64,000 nucleotides of DNA from an uncultured Rickettsiales bacterium (lineage in GTDB: Bacteria > Pseudomonadota > Alphaproteobacteria > Rickettsiales > UBA1997): contig CALXVQ010000008.1 in the NCBI GenBank assembly GCA_944392135.1, forward strand, positions 16,241-80,240, in the 5' to 3' direction. Position numbers and translations under genes: made by a program. Positions 27,046 to 36,563 of the stretch are shown here, piece after piece. The notes under the pieces were generated by a model. It did not search any database. It was not told the DNA's origin and worked only from the letters and a program-made list of their open reading frames with translations. How positions within the stretch are numbered: the stretch's first letter is position 1; each line of letters begins with the position of its first letter.

Positions 27046-28386
27046 ATGATAAAAGTATCTTTGATAGCAAAAACTAATGAAATACCAGTTAATCTTGTAA
27101 GTCATGCTGCAAAAACATGTTATACATCAAAAGTTCCACCTATGGGAAAATTAATAGATGTTGAAAATAATTTATTTAAAACAGGCCATCACACCACATT
27201 TCAACATAATTATCTCACATTTAATATAGATGGTTTATCAATTTCATCTGCAACATTTGGTTTACATCTTACACATGCTTTTTATAATACAGATCAAAGA
27301 TCTGGTAGATTTTCAAAAATGTATTCTAATCCTGATTATGAAGAAATTAAAGATTATATTTTAAAATATTGGGGTGATAAAGATATTGATAATGTTTTAA
27401 ATTTTATTCAAAAGGGTATACAAATATATCAAGAAAATATTGAAAAAGCTACTGAAATAGCTGGAAAATTTATAAAAGAAGAAAGACCATTCGCTAATGA
27501 AGAATATATTGCATTAAATGCACCTAAAATAGCACAAGAACAAATGAGAATGTTTATATCCACTATTTCACCAACAGCACTTGACTATACTTTAAATTTA
27601 TCAGCAATTGCTGCAATGTATAGATCTGCTTGGAATCCAGAACTTAGAGATATAATGAATCAAATAAAAGAATTAGTTTTAGGTGTATATCCTGATTTAG
27701 CTTATGTTTTTGGTGAAGATAAAGAAAGAGAAGATAATTGGATTCCACAAATGCATTTTGATAAAATAGGTGTTAAAACACATCCTATTTGTGAAGTATT
27801 AGATATAGATTTAGATGAAAATATAAATTTAAATCTTAATATGAAAGATAGTGTTGATTTAAGATATTTTACACCGGAAAATATGAATAATAATATTTCA
27901 ACTATAAAAACAAAAGTTGAATTATCAATAGCCACAATGGGACAAGATCAAAGACACAGAGCTATAAAGAGAAGTATGCCAGAACTAACAGGAAATTTCT
28001 ATTTACCACCTATTCTAGCTGAAATGGGCTTACATAATATTGCATTAGATTTTATGCAAGACTATGCTAATCTTGCTAATAAAATTGATAAAACATTATT
28101 ATTAGCAATAGCACCTTATGGGGTTATGGCTACATATAAAAAGCTTAGTGATCTTAATGGTTTAATGCATGAACAAGAAAAAAGATTATGTTGGTCGGCA
28201 CAAGAAGAAATTTATCATTTAAGTAAATCATTATATGATTATTTAATTCAACATAATTATAACGATCTAGCTAATCAATTAACCCCTGCTTGTTATAAAA
28301 AAGGTTGTATTGAAGGCAGAAGATATTGTGGTAGAGATATTAAGAAATTAAAAACAGATAAAAGTATTCCTGAAAGAAAAATATAA
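27046..28386 (+). CDS. thyX: Flavin-dependent thymidylate synthase, double-domain form
   Basis: ThyX makes dTMP from dUMP with FAD, NADPH and methylene-tetrahydrofolate. At 446 residues the protein is about twice the usual size and consists of two ThyX-like halves. In the first, the signature is altered (DQRSGRFSKM near residue 82). In the second, at about 299-313, the sequence GQDQRHRAIKRSMPE keeps the RHR core and the Ser. The C terminus has a Cys-rich end (PACYKKGCIEGRRYCGR). Similar long ThyX proteins are known, for example in chlamydiae. No thyA is seen. The active site could be shared between halves. Confidence 0.88.
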   Translation: MIKVSLIAKTNEIPVNLVSHAAKTCYTSKVPPMGKLIDVENNLFKTGHHTTFQHNYLTFNIDGLSISSATFGLHLTHAFYNTDQRSGRFSKMYSNPDYEEIKDYILKYWGDKDIDNVLNFIQKGIQIYQENIEKATEIAGKFIKEERPFANEEYIALNAPKIAQEQMRMFISTISPTALDYTLNLSAIAAMYRSAWNPELRDIMNQIKELVLGVYPDLAYVFGEDKEREDNWIPQMHFDKIGVKTHPICEVLDIDLDENINLNLNMKDSVDLRYFTPENMNNNISTIKTKVELSIATMGQDQRHRAIKRSMPELTGNFYLPPILAEMGLHNIALDFMQDYANLANKIDKTLLLAIAPYGVMATYKKLSDLNGLMHEQEKRLCWSAQEEIYHLSKSLYDYLIQHNYNDLANQLTPACYKKGCIEGRRYCGRDIKKLKTDKSIPERKI

Positions 28387-28392
28387 GATTTA

Positions 28393-28429
28393 TATTATAG
28401 TAATATATATTTCATATATTACTATAATA
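28393..28429. terminator. Bidirectional terminator between thyX and the hexomutase
   Basis: ATATTATAGTAATATAT pairs with its complement around a 5-base loop in the 54-bp gap between two convergent stops. Confidence 0.7.
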
Positions 28430-28440
28430 TTTTATTAAAA

Positions 28441-29838
28441 CTATTCAAATTTAATGTCATAACCTTCTGCTTTTAAAGCATCAGTTAATTCTTTCTTACA
28501 AATTTCTAGACCTTCTGGTGTCATAGCTTCTGCTCTCGCTGTCATAGCTGGTTCTGTATTAGAACTCCTAATTAGCCACCAATCGGTTTTATTTGTATAA
28601 ACTCTTGCACCATCTATTTGAATAACTTTTCTACCTTCTGCTTTCATTTTTTCAGCAATTTTATCAGGAATTGTATATTTTACTATATCATCAGGTGTTT
28701 TAATCTTGATTTTCTTAGTTAAATATGTTTTAGGGAAGGTTTTTCTAATATCTTCTAATGTTTCATTACCATTAGCTAAAAAGTTTATAATTTTCATTGA
28801 AGCAATTAAACTATCATCAAAATTATGATTTTCACCATAATATATATGACATGATGTTTCACCTGCAATTTTAATATTATCTTCTTTCATTTTAGCTTTA
28901 AATGTTGAATGTCCTGGTTTCCACATAACAGGAACACCGCCAAACTTTTCAATATCATCAACTAAAACTTGACTTGAAGATATTTCAAAAAGCACTTTTT
29001 CACCTGGATTTTCTTTCAAAAATGGTCTCATTAATATATCTAAAATTTCATCACCAAAGTAAATATAGCCTTCTTTGTCAATAAAACCCAATCTATCACC
29101 ATCACCATCATATGATATACCAAAATCATAATTTCCTTCCATAACTGCATTTTTTAAATCTTGCATTTCTTTTGCAAGTGATGGATCGGCAAGATGATTA
29201 GGGAAATTTCCATCAACTGTATCATATAAAAATTTATGTTTTCCAGGAATATTTTTCATAACATCATGTATAACATCAGCAACAACACCATTTCCAGTAT
29301 CAAAAACTATATTCAAAACCTTTGATTTAGGTGTTAATTTTAAGAAAGATAATACATATTTGATATAATCTTGTCTAACATCTACCTTTGTAATTTTGCC
29401 ATTTCCTGTTGCAAAATTACCACTTTCTCCAATTTTTCCAAGTTTTTGTATATCATCACCCCATACCGGATCTTCTTTTGTAAGCATTTTAAAACCATTA
29501 AATTCAGGCGGGTTATGAGAAGCTGTGATAATCATACCAGCATCAGCATTTAAGTGCCATACAGCCCAATACATACAAGGACTCATAACTAAACCTAAAT
29601 CTATTGCATCAATACCAGTTGTAATTAAACCATCCATAAAATACTTTTGTATTTCTTTTGAACTAACCCTTCCATCTATACCAACAACGCAAGTCTTTTT
29701 ATTTAATTCTTTTAAAAATGTTCCATATGCTTTACCCATAAAATAAGCATCAACATTATTAAAATCTTTATTATAAACACCTCTAATATCGTAAGCTTTT
29801 AGAATAGAAGGAGTAAATTTATGACTTTTTGCATCCAT
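28441..29838 (-). CDS. Phosphomannomutase/phosphoglucomutase
   Basis: The alpha-D-phosphohexomutase signatures are all present: the N-terminal YDIRGVY, the phosphoserine loop TASHNPPEFNG, the magnesium loop DGDGDRLG, the sugar loop GETSCHIYYGEN, and the phosphate-binding RSSNTEPAMTARAEA at the end. At 465 residues it matches the AlgC/ManB type, which moves the phosphate between C6 and C1 of mannose or glucose for nucleotide-sugar, LPS and glycan synthesis. The specificity cannot be told from sequence. It follows mscS on the same strand after about 80 bp. Confidence 0.93.
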   Translation of the reverse strand: MDAKSHKFTPSILKAYDIRGVYNKDFNNVDAYFMGKAYGTFLKELNKKTCVVGIDGRVSSKEIQKYFMDGLITTGIDAIDLGLVMSPCMYWAVWHLNADAGMIITASHNPPEFNGFKMLTKEDPVWGDDIQKLGKIGESGNFATGNGKITKVDVRQDYIKYVLSFLKLTPKSKVLNIVFDTGNGVVADVIHDVMKNIPGKHKFLYDTVDGNFPNHLADPSLAKEMQDLKNAVMEGNYDFGISYDGDGDRLGFIDKEGYIYFGDEILDILMRPFLKENPGEKVLFEISSSQVLVDDIEKFGGVPVMWKPGHSTFKAKMKEDNIKIAGETSCHIYYGENHNFDDSLIASMKIINFLANGNETLEDIRKTFPKTYLTKKIKIKTPDDIVKYTIPDKIAEKMKAEGRKVIQIDGARVYTNKTDWWLIRSSNTEPAMTARAEAMTPEGLEICKKELTDALKAEGYDIKFE

Positions 29839-29919
29839 AATATTATCGATTTTTTAAACTACCAATAGAGTAAATTATACCAATCAATATTTCAAGAAAA
29901 ATTTAAAATATTAATTAAT

Positions 29920-31068
29920 CTATTCAACAGCAACTTCTGATGTACTTATAGTAGGATCAATAATTGGTGATTTTTCTTCATTACTTTGTGTATTTAAGTG
30001 TAATGTTTGTGTTGGATGTGCTAATTCAGCACCATTTTCTTTAATAATTTCTGTAATTTTTAATAAAACTTCTTGTTTAATTTCATAAAATCTAACAAAT
30101 TCTGTTGTATTTGTAAAAGTATAAATGGTTAAAGCTAAACAACCATCTACAACATGTGTAAAATTTACATACATTTTATATTTTTTATTAATAGCAGGGT
30201 GTTCTTTTAGCATTTTTGTAATATTGCTTGTAATATCATTAACTTTATCAAAATCAATAAATCTAACATATAAAGTTTCCTTAATTCGTCTAGATCTTAA
30301 TCTACTTTTATTTTGAATAACTATTGTACCAAAAATTGAATTAGGAACATAAATTGGGTATTTTTCAAAAGTCATAATAGTAGTTTGTCTCCAACCAATA
30401 GCCTCAACATCTCCTTCTATTTCTTTATCTGGCGAAGCTATCCAATCACCAACAACAAATGGTTTATCTAAATAAATTACTAAACCACCAAAAATATTAG
30501 TAAATAAATCTTTACCAGCAAAACCTACTAAAATACCACCAGCACCACTAAATGCTAATAAAGCATTTAAATTAAAGCCCATTTTTCCTAATGCAAATAT
30601 AGTCCATATTATAATTACAGAAACTTTTGATAATTTTTCTATTGCATCTATACCAGGATAATCTAATGAAGTAGAATATTTTTCTTTTTGTATTATATAA
30701 TGTCTTTTAATTTGAGAAATGCTTTTTAAAAGAAATATTAAAACAGCTAAATAAATAATAATATATTCTAATGTTGTAGCTAATTTAAATGTTCTATCAT
30801 CTAATCTTTCTATAATAAGATTACTACATGCAATAAAGCAATATAACCACATAAAGAATAAAATAGGTTTTTTTGCTGTTACAATACCACTATTATCAAG
30901 AGCATTATGATTTTTAGAAAAATATTTAAAAATTATGAATAATATATATTTTACTAATCTGGTTGCAAAAAAAGTAAATAATATCAATGATACTATTTGT
31001 ATAGAAATCTTATAATGAATACTTAAATCGTCAAAAAATTTAAAATATGAGTTAATTATTGTTTGCAT
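29920..31068 (-). CDS. MscS-family mechanosensitive channel
   Basis: Three or more hydrophobic segments precede the pore-lining helix and beta domain motif ALLAFSGAGGILVGFAGKDLFTNIFGGLVIYLDKPF, which is the MscS signature, followed by VGDWI and the cytoplasmic alpha/beta vestibule. Its job is to release solutes when membrane tension rises after osmotic downshift. At 382 residues it is about 100 longer than E. coli MscS because of one or two additional N-terminal helices. The start is 4 bases after the stop of trxB, so the two are cotranscribed. Confidence 0.93.
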   Translation of the reverse strand: MQTIINSYFKFFDDLSIHYKISIQIVSLILFTFFATRLVKYILFIIFKYFSKNHNALDNSGIVTAKKPILFFMWLYCFIACSNLIIERLDDRTFKLATTLEYIIIYLAVLIFLLKSISQIKRHYIIQKEKYSTSLDYPGIDAIEKLSKVSVIIIWTIFALGKMGFNLNALLAFSGAGGILVGFAGKDLFTNIFGGLVIYLDKPFVVGDWIASPDKEIEGDVEAIGWRQTTIMTFEKYPIYVPNSIFGTIVIQNKSRLRSRRIKETLYVRFIDFDKVNDITSNITKMLKEHPAINKKYKMYVNFTHVVDGCLALTIYTFTNTTEFVRFYEIKQEVLLKITEIIKENGAELAHPTQTLHLNTQSNEEKSPIIDPTISTSEVAVE

Positions 31069-31072
31069 TTAA

Positions 31073-32011
31073 CTATTTCTCCATATCGTGTTGAACCTCC
31101 ATTGCTGCCACTGCACCATAACCTGCTGCAATAATAGCTTGTTTAAATTGTTTATTAGCAACATCACCTGCTGCATATATACCAGGCATATTTGTTCTAC
31201 AACTATCATTTTCTGTAATAATATAACCAGTATCATCTAAATTTAAATCGGTATCCTTAAATATATCAGTTGCAGGAGCTTTGCCAATAGAAATAAAAAT
31301 ACCATTAACATCTAATTCAACTTCTTGTTTTGTTTTATGATTGAGAATTTTCATTTTATTAACAGCTTTTGGCTTTTCTGTACCCATAATATCAACTATT
31401 TCACTATCCATAAGACACTCAATATTAGTGGATTTTTTAATATTATTTAAAATATTTTCTGCCATTCTAAAATTATCTTTTCTATGTATTAAATAAACTT
31501 TACTAGCTAAATGTGATAAATGTAAAGCTTCTGTACCAGCACTTGAACCACCACCGACAACTGCAACAATTTTTTCTTTATAAAATGAACCATCACAAGT
31601 AGCACAAGCAGAAACACCATATCCCATAAATTTTTTTTCAGATTCTAACCCAAGCCATTTTGCACTAGCACCTGTGGAAATAATAATATAATTAGAAATA
31701 TATACATCACCATTTTCTAATATACATTTATATGGCCTAGCCGAAAAATCTACTTTTGATACTTGATCGTAAACAATATCAACACCTAAATTTCTACATT
31801 GTTCCATCATATTAACTATTAAATCGCTACCTAATATTGGTTTAGCAAAACCAGGAAAATTTTCAACTTCTGTTGTTGTAGTTAATTGTCCACCAATAGA
31901 CATTCCACTAATAAGTGAAACTTTTAAATTATTTCTAGATAAATAAATTGCCGCTGTATTTCCAGCAGGACCAGAACCAATTACCAATACATCAACATTT
32001 ATTTCTGCCAT
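31073..32011 (-). CDS. trxB: Thioredoxin reductase
   Basis: TrxB transfers electrons from NADPH through FAD to thioredoxin. The 312-residue protein carries the FAD motif GSGPAGNTAAIY, the redox-active disulfide CATCDG, the NADPH motif GGGSSAGTEA and the C-terminal FAD motif AGDVANKQFKQAIIAAGYG. The ATG at 32011 (MAEINVDVLVIG) is chosen; a TTG three codons upstream is unlikely. It is the first gene of the trxB-mscS pair. In the cell it could feed the DsbD-like transporter at 9.4-10.6 kb through thioredoxin. Confidence 0.96.
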   Translation of the reverse strand: MAEINVDVLVIGSGPAGNTAAIYLSRNNLKVSLISGMSIGGQLTTTTEVENFPGFAKPILGSDLIVNMMEQCRNLGVDIVYDQVSKVDFSARPYKCILENGDVYISNYIIISTGASAKWLGLESEKKFMGYGVSACATCDGSFYKEKIVAVVGGGSSAGTEALHLSHLASKVYLIHRKDNFRMAENILNNIKKSTNIECLMDSEIVDIMGTEKPKAVNKMKILNHKTKQEVELDVNGIFISIGKAPATDIFKDTDLNLDDTGYIITENDSCRTNMPGIYAAGDVANKQFKQAIIAAGYGAVAAMEVQHDMEK

Positions 32012-32169
32012 ATAATACAAAGAAAATTAATCTAAATATAGATTAATAATAATTCTTTAAAATACAAGAAAATTTATAACAATATTATTTATTTTAAAAC
32101 ATTGTATTTATTTTTATATTTTATATCTATTCTTATTTATAATTATAAAGTAATAAATAATTATAATAA

Positions 32170-32835
32170 AAATGGATTGATTCACTCTACTCATAATGAC
32201 ATGGGGGAGTAAGTGTTGGTATTGGTGGAGTGCAGGAGTGATTTCTTTTGTTTTTATGCGAAAGAATAGACTATTAGTGGTTTATGGATTGCTTCGCTTC
32301 GCTCGCAATGACGAAAAAGAACTGTCATTGCGAAGGCCGAAGGCCTGTGGCAATCTAGTTTATTCTAGGCCTGTCATTACAAGAACCGAAGATTCGTGGC
32401 AATCTCGGGATGGAGTACCATGGTAATTAATCAAAACTCGTCATTGCGAGGCTTTGAAAAAGCCGTGGCAATCTCAATATGAGATATAATATCATTTACA
32501 GAATTCTCTTATTTTGTTTATTTGCAGATAATAATTTCTTTTTCTTTTCTGTTTTTGTGTTTGTCATTAGTGCTTTATGGATTGCTTCGCTTTGCTCGCA
32601 ATGACGAAAGGGACAAATGGTGGTGAATTCTTTTACTTTTATGTTTTTAATGGTGGTTTTGTGGTTTATGGATTGCTTCGTCGTTTCACTCCTTGCAATG
32701 ACAACACCTCCAACATCGTCATTGCGATAGCTTGAAAATCCCGTGTCAATCTCGGGTTGGCAACCACCATACCCAACTCTTAGCTCGTCATTGCGAGAGT
32801 TGCTTTTGCAACTCGTGGCAATCTCGGGATAGAAA
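32170..32835. repeat. Repeat cluster 3: palindromic REP-like elements
   Basis: About eight palindromic elements fill the gap between divergent trxB and the prepilin-like gene (near 32280, 32325, 32371, 32439, 32578, 32669, 32717 and 32787). Unlike the other clusters, it sits between two gene starts. It lacks the 61-bp hairpin module. The flanks, 32012-32170 and 32836-32964, are plain AT-rich sequence that should hold the promoters of the two genes. Confidence 0.88.
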
Positions 32836-32964
32836 CCATGTACTCAAACAATATAATTATTATAAACAAAACAACCCACAAAATAAAAATTATTTACTTG
32901 TCTTTTATAAAATAATATGTAATCATTGAATTGTTGCGATAAATATTAATTAATAATATTGAGT

Positions 32965-33690
32965 ATGAATAATCAAAAAATTGATATTCTAGCTTTTTCA
33001 TTAATTGAATTATCAATAGTACTTATTATAATTGGTTTATTGATTTTTGGTATTATAGGTGGACAAAATCTTATTGATAATGCAAAAATAAGATCTATGG
33101 CTAACGAAGTTAGGCAAGCAAAACAAAATTTAAATACATTTTATGCTTTAAAAAATCGATTGCCTGGAGATCTTAATGGTGATAATAAAATTGGTTATTT
33201 AAGTGGCGAAACATACAATAGTTCAAGTTTTCCAGCTCCATATGATGGAAGTAATGATCAATATGGTATTCCACATTTATTATCAGCTCCATTTGTTGAT
33301 TTATTTTTAGCTGGTATTTCTGATTTTGAACCAATACATACCGATACAGATACTGGTAGAGATATACTGGGTGGTCAAACATATGAGGCTGTTATGAAAG
33401 TAGCTAATGCTGGTGGAATACCGGTTATAAATGCTAATAAAAGTTTAGCATATACTTATAGATATTCAAATGCAGATTATAGAAAAACATATTGGAGACA
33501 TTATAATTATGATAATAATCCAGTACATATTTTTATAGACAAAAATCAAACAAATTTAAGCGAAAATGTGAAAAAACTAGATATTAAGATTGATGATGGA
33601 AATCAAAATATGGGTAATATGAGAGGTTATTGCAGTTCAAATTATATAAAGTGTGCAGAAGTAATATTTTTTACTGACATAAATATATAA
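32965..33690 (+). CDS. Type IV prepilin/pseudopilin-like protein
   Basis: After a short leader the protein has FSLIELSIVLIIIGLLIFGIIGG, the methylation and helix motif of type IV pilins with the conserved Glu5. The residue before the cleavage site is Ala (DILA/FSLIE) instead of the usual Gly, which may slow or prevent cleavage. The C-terminal part, about 200 residues, is hydrophilic, with RLPGDLNGDNKIG after the helix, common in pseudopilin-like proteins of gut bacteria. Two cysteines near the end (GYCSSNYIKCAE) can form a loop. No other pilus or secretion genes are adjacent. The ATG at 32965 is preferred over a TTG two codons upstream. Confidence 0.8.
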   Translation: MNNQKIDILAFSLIELSIVLIIIGLLIFGIIGGQNLIDNAKIRSMANEVRQAKQNLNTFYALKNRLPGDLNGDNKIGYLSGETYNSSSFPAPYDGSNDQYGIPHLLSAPFVDLFLAGISDFEPIHTDTDTGRDILGGQTYEAVMKVANAGGIPVINANKSLAYTYRYSNADYRKTYWRHYNYDNNPVHIFIDKNQTNLSENVKKLDIKIDDGNQNMGNMRGYCSSNYIKCAEVIFFTDINI

Positions 33691-33741
33691 TCATTTGCTA
33701 TTATTAAAATGATGTTATTATAAACATTAATCAAGTCTAAA

Positions 33742-33757
33742 TGTTTCACATGAAACA
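33742..33757 (+). promoter_or_regulatory. parS-like site 4
   Basis: TGTTTCACATGAAACA, between the stops of two convergent genes, 3.7 kb from the candidate origin. Confidence 0.75.
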
Positions 33758-33791
33758 TTTTATTTTTTATAAATTATATTTGTATTTAATC

Positions 33792-34721
33792 TTATTTCTT
33801 AAATAATTTCTTCTTTACAAAATAAACAATTAATACTATAAAAATTAATACAGGTAAGAAAACTATAATTTTTAAGCCATAATCAACAGTTTTTTGTCCA
33901 AATACTATTAATTCATTAATTGCTGTTTTCCATGATGTACTTAATTGCCATTGTGGGTTAGTAAATTTACTAACTATAACTTCTGGAACTAATGATAAAT
34001 TTACTCTGCTTAATTGTACATCATTATCAATTTTTTGATTTCTTCTTTCTAAATTTTCTATTTCATTTTGTACATTATTTAATTCTCTGTCAACAGCAAG
34101 AATATCTGCAAGTTTTTCTGTTTTTGTATTCATCATCTTTCTTAAACTATCCCTTCTAACTTTAAGATTTTTTAATCTATTTTCATTATCAGCATATGTT
34201 TCTTGCATATCTACAACAGAAGAACTTTCATTTTTAATAAGTCCTAACTCTTTTAAATAAATAATAAATGAATCAACTTTATCATATGGTATTTGTAAAT
34301 TAAAATTATAAGCTAATTGATTACTATTTCCATATGTATAAGAATTAAAATTATTGATTAAACCATCAACTTCTTTAATTTTATTTTCAAGTTTATTTTT
34401 AACTTTATCTACATTTTGTACTTCAATAGTTAAAGAATATGTTTTTACTAATTTAGATGTGTTTGGACTACTTATATTATTGCTTGTACCAGTAACACTT
34501 TTTGCCATCATTAATCTAGGTGATGCATTTTGAGTATAAGCAACTGAATCTGCAACCATTAAATTATTTATTGAATTTTCATATTGTGGTTGTATGCTAG
34601 AACTATTGACTTGTCCTGTAAAAATAAACAATACTATTAATACAACAACAAAGATAAATAAATTATCAATTAATATTTTATTCATTTTATTTATAAATTT
34701 CAATAACATACTATTTACCAT
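33792..34721 (-). CDS. DUF4349 membrane protein
   Basis: The layout is that of DUF4349 proteins: an N-terminal membrane segment (about residues 17-36), a Ser/Asn-rich spacer, a periplasmic domain with a central coiled coil (LKNLKVRRDSLRKMM ... LNNVQNEIENLERRNQKID at about 170-240) and a C-terminal membrane helix (about 280-303) with a basic end. Function is unknown; such proteins are thought to be lipoprotein-like or envelope-stress components. The start overlaps the end of the TPR gene by 11 bases, so they form one operon. Confidence 0.8.
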   Translation of the reverse strand: MVNSMLLKFINKMNKILIDNLFIFVVVLIVLFIFTGQVNSSSIQPQYENSINNLMVADSVAYTQNASPRLMMAKSVTGTSNNISSPNTSKLVKTYSLTIEVQNVDKVKNKLENKIKEVDGLINNFNSYTYGNSNQLAYNFNLQIPYDKVDSFIIYLKELGLIKNESSSVVDMQETYADNENRLKNLKVRRDSLRKMMNTKTEKLADILAVDRELNNVQNEIENLERRNQKIDNDVQLSRVNLSLVPEVIVSKFTNPQWQLSTSWKTAINELIVFGQKTVDYGLKIIVFLPVLIFIVLIVYFVKKKLFKK

Positions 34722-36432
34722 CTGGATTATTAATAATTTTTAATAACATATTATAAAAATTTTGTTGATATTCAATATTATAATTATCATATCTATACAT
34801 TTTTTTATTTTCATTTAATGACATTGAAGAATAATTTATTGCTTGTTTATAATCATCTAAATAATAATAAATCATAGCTAAATAATTAGAAGACATAGAA
34901 ATTAATCTTTTATTATTTTCACTTACAGCATTATCTAACACTTTTTGATAATACATCATGGCTTTTTGATAATCTTTTTGTATAAAATAAATATAGCCAA
35001 ATAATGAATTATTTAGGTTTGTATTTTCTATGTGAAAAGCCTTTTCTAAATCAATAGAAATATTTAAAGTTTTAATTGCTTTTTCTGTTTTATTTAATAA
35101 TGCATTAATTTTTGTAATAATTTTTAGTGATTTATCTTGAAATATCAATAAACCATATTTTTGTGATAAAAATGAAGCCATATTAATATTATCTAAAGCT
35201 GATTTTAAATTTTTATATGTATTTGATAAATAAAATACATTGGCATTTTGAATATAATATTCTGGTCTATTCAAAACCTTACCTACTGTATTATTAATAT
35301 TTATTGATCTATCACAATAAATTTTTGCTAATTTATCTTGTTTTAAATTTTCATAATTTAAACATGCATATAATGAACTTTCTGACAAAATATTTAAATC
35401 AGAAACTTGTTTTGCATATTTAATTGATATTAAAGCATTTCGTTTACCAGAATCATAATCACCATATAAATATTGCACACCAGATAATAAGTTGAGTGTT
35501 TTTGCAATATATTGTTTATTTTTTAATTTATTAGCCAATTTTAAAGCATATTTTAAATAACTAATTGATGCTGTATAATTACCATTTTTTGATTCTAAAC
35601 TAGCAATATTATAAATTGCTAACCATTCATAATTTATATTGTGATTATTAATAGCATTTACTAGTAAATTATTATAAATTTTTGATGCCATAAAATAGTT
35701 ATTTATAGTATTATAAGTATTTGCTAAATGATATAATAATTGTAATTCAAATTTAATATCACTTTTTTTACTAGAATTAATTACATTTATTCCTTTTTCA
35801 TATATATCTATAGCATTAGTAAATTGATCCATATTGTTATATAAATTTCCTAATGTATCGTAATATGATAAATTAAATGCATTATATTCTATACTTTCAT
35901 TTAATAAACTTTGAGATGATTGATAATCAAAGTTTAATTGTGCAATAATACCTTCAAAATATTTCTTTTCAGCTAATATATCATGACTTGATTTTTTTAC
36001 TGTAATATATTTCATTTCATTTAAAATTTGAGTGAATTGTAAATTATTTAAATATTTTTTGAAAGTTTTATAATCCTTATATGTAATAATATTTTGTGAT
36101 CTTAAAGTGGATAATAAATCAAAAGTACTATTATATAGGTTGGCATAAGATATTATAAAATCATATAAATTATCATTAGAAGTTAAAAAATTCTCAAAAT
36201 TATCATTAATATAAATAATTAATTTGTCTTTATTATATACATCTACTTGTTTTAAAACTTTTTTTATAAATTTTTTTTGTGAATAATTATTTAAATAAGA
36301 TTCTTGAATTTTAGTAATTTCATATTGCAAAGAACCTTTATTATAAAAATAAAAACTAATTGAACTTAATAAAATTAAAATTAAAGCTGATAATATTGTT
36401 ATAAAAATTAATTTTTTCTTATTTTTAAACAT
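34711..36432 (-). CDS. Membrane-anchored tetratricopeptide repeat protein
   Basis: One N-terminal transmembrane helix (about residues 8-28) is followed by about 540 residues of helical repeats. Several TPR units are visible, for example NAFNLSYYDTLGNLYNNMDQ around 190, ASLESKNGNYTASISYLKYALKLA around 285 and SNYLAMIYYYLDDYKQAINYSSMSL near the end. TPR arrays bind other proteins; the helix suggests a scaffold on the periplasmic face. No enzymatic domain is seen. It heads the two-gene operon with the DUF4349 protein. The specific function is not recognisable. Confidence 0.8.
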   Translation of the reverse strand: MFKNKKKLIFITILSALILILLSSISFYFYNKGSLQYEITKIQESYLNNYSQKKFIKKVLKQVDVYNKDKLIIYINDNFENFLTSNDNLYDFIISYANLYNSTFDLLSTLRSQNIITYKDYKTFKKYLNNLQFTQILNEMKYITVKKSSHDILAEKKYFEGIIAQLNFDYQSSQSLLNESIEYNAFNLSYYDTLGNLYNNMDQFTNAIDIYEKGINVINSSKKSDIKFELQLLYHLANTYNTINNYFMASKIYNNLLVNAINNHNINYEWLAIYNIASLESKNGNYTASISYLKYALKLANKLKNKQYIAKTLNLLSGVQYLYGDYDSGKRNALISIKYAKQVSDLNILSESSLYACLNYENLKQDKLAKIYCDRSININNTVGKVLNRPEYYIQNANVFYLSNTYKNLKSALDNINMASFLSQKYGLLIFQDKSLKIITKINALLNKTEKAIKTLNISIDLEKAFHIENTNLNNSLFGYIYFIQKDYQKAMMYYQKVLDNAVSENNKRLISMSSNYLAMIYYYLDDYKQAINYSSMSLNENKKMYRYDNYNIEYQQNFYNMLLKIINNPDGK

Positions 36433-36563
36433 AAAAATATTGGTTTTTTATTCACAACAATATTAGATAAATAAAAATAAAAAACAATATAATATTTATA
36501 TTTTAATTGTTTTTTAAAAACAAAAATATAAATTATTACAAGAATACGAAATTTAAACATATT

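Noticed and set aside
32196..32929. Two short plus-strand frames in repeat cluster 3
   Set aside because: Both read through palindromic elements and share peptides with other clusters.
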